Of a DNA stretch of 7,606 nt, positions 4,744-7,606 are shown piece after piece. Within the stretch, counting starts at the first letter, position 1, and each line of letters starts with the position of its first letter. Source of the DNA: a bacterium UBP6_UBA1177 (lineage in GTDB: Bacteria > UBP6 > UBA1177); NCBI GenBank assembly GCA_002310995.1, contig DBYV01000004.1:4720-12325 (forward strand). Direction: 5' to 3'. The position numbers and the translations under genes are program-made. The notes under the pieces are model-generated. The model worked only from the letters and a program-made list of their open reading frames with translations, did no database searches and had not been told where the DNA came from.

Positions 4744-7182
4744 ATGAGCAGAAAACTTCAGACATTGGAAGAACAGTACAATTCGCAACCGACACTGCCG
4801 AATTTAATTGAATATCTTGAAGAGTGCAAGCGCGAATCAGAGTGGGAAACTATAATCAAAGTTACCGACATAAGAAGCGGCTCAGAAACACCTGAAGTCC
4901 ACTTCTATCGTGGTATCGCGCTTATAAACCTCGGCAAAAAAAAAGAAGGGGTAAAAGAGCTCCGCGCCGTCATTGCGGCAAATCCAAACCACTTTGCGGC
5001 AAAAAGGGAACTTGAAAAATACGCCGATGACGAAGAAGTGGAAACTTCCGACACAAAGGCAAACAAGGCTGTGCGTGATATCGTCATCGTAAAACCTACG
5101 CTCGAAACAAACGAGCACTACAACAAGCTGAAACTGCGAAATTTTTTTCTGGTCGTCATTTTCATTGCCGGAATAATCACTGCTCTCTACTTCGCCTTGA
5201 AGGAAAATCCGGCGAAAAAGTATGAAGAGATGCTGGAAGATCCGCTTGCAAGCTTCACTTCGCTATCTTTCGCCGACTATGCAGCATCAGTACGTGAACT
5301 CAAGCTTGCAGACATTCGCGAAGGAATGGGAGACAACATAAAAAAGGCGATTTTATGGGAATACACGCTTGCAATACTCGATTTTCATATCACCCCCGAC
5401 TTTGAAGACAGCGACATTCCGCAGTTCAGGATCTATTCGACACTCGTCTCGGATAAGGGAAAAGAACTCTCGCAGCTTGTAGATTCAATAGAAGGAAGAG
5501 TCTCACCGGTAGGAACTGAATTCTTTCACAAACTTGATTTTGAATTTCCGGCTTCGAAGCAGAAAATCACTTCTTTGGAACTGAACATCCCGAAAGATAT
5601 AACGAAATCCAACCTCAGAATGAGCTTTTACACCGCGCTCATGCTTTTCAGGCAGGATAAATTTCAGGCAGCAGAAGAACTTAACGGCAGAATACTCGAA
5701 GCATTTCCTCACTATGAACTTTCGCAGAAACTTAAGATTATGATAAGCTCGAAAGCCTCTATCGAAGCGGATAAAGAACCAGAAAACGCTGTCCATGATC
5801 TTGCAATTCTGGATAACTGGAAAAATCTGAGTCAGGAAAGATACTTTTTCGGTGAGGCGAAAATTCTTCTCGGCAAGGCTATTAAAGATGAAAAAGTCAT
5901 TAGCGACGGATTTTATTCGGTTTGTCCCGGAAGAACTTTCTGCAGCAGCATTACACGGGATTTTATCAAAACCAATCCGAACGAAGCCTACCGTATGGCG
6001 CTTTACATGAAAGAAAAAAAGGACACTGCCCGTGACGGCGAAGATATAAAGCTTGTTCTCGAAGCCAGTCTTGCAAACAACGACTACAGCAACTGCTACT
6101 TCGCATACCATGAGCTTCAGCAGTTCTTCCCCGACAGCGTTGACAATAACATTTTTGCGGCAGGCGCACTCTGTAGCGAGAAAAACGGCTACTTCGAAGA
6201 GGCCGTTGCAGCGTATGAAAAGATAAACGAAAAACGTCAGGATACCGATATAACCGCGAAAATCCTGAGTATGAAATACCGTCTCACTAAAGAAGAACTT
6301 TACCTCAACCAGCTCAAAAGTCTTGTTGACAAAAATCCTGAAAATTTAGGAATGCTCTACGCGTTTTTCGATGTTCTTTCGCACAAAAACGATATTCCCG
6401 AGGTTATAAAACTGCTCGAAAAAATCTATTCGCTGGAAAAAGACGAGAACAAAATGACAGTAATTGATGAGTTTCTGAAATTCGGCGCGGTTTATCAGGC
6501 GGTAAAAACTCTGGAAAAGCTGAACACAAAGGAAGCTCGCGCAAAACTCAATGAAATATACAACCGATACATGCTTTTCGACAAGGCAGATTCTTACCTT
6601 GAACTTGGCAAAAACAATGATCCGCTCTGGATTTTCCTGCGTGAGCAGATAAAAATGAAGGAAGCGGGCGAACTTGAAATAGTATCGAAAGAAACCGACA
6701 AAATGATGGGAACTCTGCAGCGCTGCGAACCTGCGCTTCTTTACCTCAAGGCTGAAATTTATCGCAGTCAGGGTGACAAACAGCGCACTTTTGCGACAAT
6801 CGACGCAATGATAGAATGCAACAGGTTTTATCTTCCGGCCCTCGCTTTTACTTCTGAAATCACCTACTACCAAGGCGATCTCACAAAGGCAAAAAACGGC
6901 CTCAACTACATTATTGAAAACGAGAAATTCCTTTCACCCGGCGAGCTTATCATGCACAATTACCTGATCCTTCTCAGCGCCGAAATTATGGTCAACGAAG
7001 GTCAGGAGAACAAAATCATCGCATATTTGCAGAAGAACCTCGACAAAAAGCGTCCGATGGGATCGCGCGAAGTCGAAATCATCACCGACATAACGGAAAA
7101 GCTCAAAGAGTCGAAGCAGAAAGTTCTAAGACAATTTTTGATGAAAAACTATAAATTTTCAGTTCCTTTTAACGCAAGATGA
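4744..7182 (+). CDS. Large membrane-anchored TPR-like protein of unknown function
   Basis: The 812-aa product has no signal peptide. An N-terminal part of about 133 residues contains a TPR-like unit at about 51-84 (HFYRGIALINLGKK, ending AANPNH). A single membrane helix spans about 134-152 (FFLVVIFIAGIITALYFAL), preceded by KLKLRN, so the N terminus is expected in the cytoplasm and the remaining 660 residues outside. The long C-terminal part is helical with scattered TPR-like units, for example about 290-330 (ALMLFRQDKFQAAEEL), 469-500 (FEEAVAAYEKI) and 664-730 (AEIYRSQGDKQR, EITYYQGDLTKAKNG). TPR proteins are usually protein-binding scaffolds; no enzymatic motif is seen. The gene ends 11 bp before leuS, so the two are probably co-transcribed, but that pairing says little about function. 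Some cysteines occur in the C-terminal part (for example SVCPGRTFC), compatible with an oxidising compartment. Topology and TPR nature are well supported; biological role is unknown. Confidence 0.88.
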   Translation: MSRKLQTLEEQYNSQPTLPNLIEYLEECKRESEWETIIKVTDIRSGSETPEVHFYRGIALINLGKKKEGVKELRAVIAANPNHFAAKRELEKYADDEEVETSDTKANKAVRDIVIVKPTLETNEHYNKLKLRNFFLVVIFIAGIITALYFALKENPAKKYEEMLEDPLASFTSLSFADYAASVRELKLADIREGMGDNIKKAILWEYTLAILDFHITPDFEDSDIPQFRIYSTLVSDKGKELSQLVDSIEGRVSPVGTEFFHKLDFEFPASKQKITSLELNIPKDITKSNLRMSFYTALMLFRQDKFQAAEELNGRILEAFPHYELSQKLKIMISSKASIEADKEPENAVHDLAILDNWKNLSQERYFFGEAKILLGKAIKDEKVISDGFYSVCPGRTFCSSITRDFIKTNPNEAYRMALYMKEKKDTARDGEDIKLVLEASLANNDYSNCYFAYHELQQFFPDSVDNNIFAAGALCSEKNGYFEEAVAAYEKINEKRQDTDITAKILSMKYRLTKEELYLNQLKSLVDKNPENLGMLYAFFDVLSHKNDIPEVIKLLEKIYSLEKDENKMTVIDEFLKFGAVYQAVKTLEKLNTKEARAKLNEIYNRYMLFDKADSYLELGKNNDPLWIFLREQIKMKEAGELEIVSKETDKMMGTLQRCEPALLYLKAEIYRSQGDKQRTFATIDAMIECNRFYLPALAFTSEITYYQGDLTKAKNGLNYIIENEKFLSPGELIMHNYLILLSAEIMVNEGQENKIIAYLQKNLDKKRPMGSREVEIITDITEKLKESKQKVLRQFLMKNYKFSVPFNAR

Positions 7183-7193
7183 TTGGAGGAATC

Positions 7194-7606
7194 ATGCTTT
7201 ACGAACACAAGAAAATAGAGCCGAAATGGCAAAAAAAGTGGAGAGAATCGGGAATTTTTGAATACAAAGGTGTGACTGATCCGCGTCCGAAATACTACAT
7301 GCTCGAGATGTTCCCCTACCCGTCCGGCAGACTTCACATGGGACATGTCAGAAACTATTCGATAGGCGATGTCGTCGCAAGATACTACTTCAGAAAAGGG
7401 TTCAACGTCCTTCATCCGATAGGCTGGGACTCCTTTGGTCTTCCCGCTGAGAACGCAGCGATCGAAAACAAGATCCCGCCGGCAAAATGGACTTACGCGA
7501 ACATCGACAACATGCGCGAACGCTTCCACCAGCTCGGTTTCAGCTACGACTGGAGCCGCGAAACCGCGACCTGCAGACCAGAATACTACCGCTGGGAACA
7601 GAAATT
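7194..7606 (+). CDS. leuS: Leucyl-tRNA synthetase, N-terminal part (cut by window end)
   Basis: Class I aminoacyl-tRNA synthetase that charges tRNA-Leu with leucine in the cytoplasm. About 137 residues are present, beginning MLYEHKKIEPKWQKKW. The ATP-binding HIGH-type motif is HMGH at residues 48-51, within MFPYPSGRLHMGHVRNYSIGD, shown here only as a landmark. It is followed by PIGWDSFGLPAENAA, WTYANI, and LGFSYDWSRE-x-ATC-x-PEYYRWEQK. These blocks are the standard bacterial LeuS N terminus. The editing domain, KMSKS motif and anticodon-binding parts lie beyond the window. GGAGG at 7185-7189 is 4 nt before the ATG. No separate promoter or terminator lies in the 11-bp gap to the TPR gene. The frame is open to the window end. 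Confidence 0.97.
   Translation, partial: MLYEHKKIEPKWQKKWRESGIFEYKGVTDPRPKYYMLEMFPYPSGRLHMGHVRNYSIGDVVARYYFRKGFNVLHPIGWDSFGLPAENAAIENKIPPAKWTYANIDNMRERFHQLGFSYDWSRETATCRPEYYRWEQK

Noticed and set aside
5503..6111. Minus-strand open frames of 202 codons here and 175 codons at 6346-6873
   Set aside because: They are antisense to the TPR gene, rich in Phe, Val and Arg as expected from reversed Lys/Glu/Asn codons, and show no domain.
1..7606. Search for a defence system, mobile element, biosynthetic cluster or RNA gene
   Set aside because: No transposase, integrase, nuclease, methylase or toxin-antitoxin signature, no terminal repeats and no tRNA or rRNA sequence was recognised. The genes are housekeeping, lipoprotein or single metabolic genes.

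Overview
This 7.6 kb window looks like chromosomal DNA from a Gram-negative bacterium with AT-rich intergenic regions. All recognisable genes lie on the + strand. Two lipoproteins with long Asp/Thr-rich linkers, one carrying a Cys-rich CGDDGCGG motif and one an EGF-like Cys pattern, are a style common in Myxococcota/Bradymonadota and related former Deltaproteobacteria. A sigma-54-type promoter fits that too. The assignment is an inference from protein style, not a phylogenetic result.

Layout from left to right: (1) the 3' end of the membrane insertase gene yidC (1-216). (2) A lipoprotein gene (288-1469) with its own promoter, encoding two related Cys-containing domains joined by a Cys-rich connector. 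(3) A 221-bp intergenic region (1470-1690) holding a sigma-54 -24/-12 promoter match and an upstream inverted repeat placed like an activator site. (4) ino1, inositol-3-phosphate synthase (1691-3019), ending in a clear intrinsic terminator. (5) A second lipoprotein gene (3198-3944) with its own promoter, a repeat-built Asp/Thr stalk and an EGF-like C-terminal region. (6) A hemolysin III/PAQR-family membrane protein (4029-4652). (7) A large membrane-anchored TPR-like protein (4744-7182) with a promoter overlapped by a dyad. (8) 11 bp further on, the start of leuS (7194-7606, cut by the window end).

The genes do not form one pathway. yidC and leuS are housekeeping genes, ino1 makes the precursor of inositol-containing molecules, and the two lipoproteins are probably surface or periplasmic proteins anchored by lipid. 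Only the TPR gene and leuS look co-transcribed; the others appear to be separate transcription units. I see no mobile element, CRISPR array, RNA gene or defence system. The points most worth a second look are the sigma-54 control of ino1, the duplicated domain of the first lipoprotein, the repeat stalk of the second, and the T7 tract at the predicted start point of both lipoprotein promoters.
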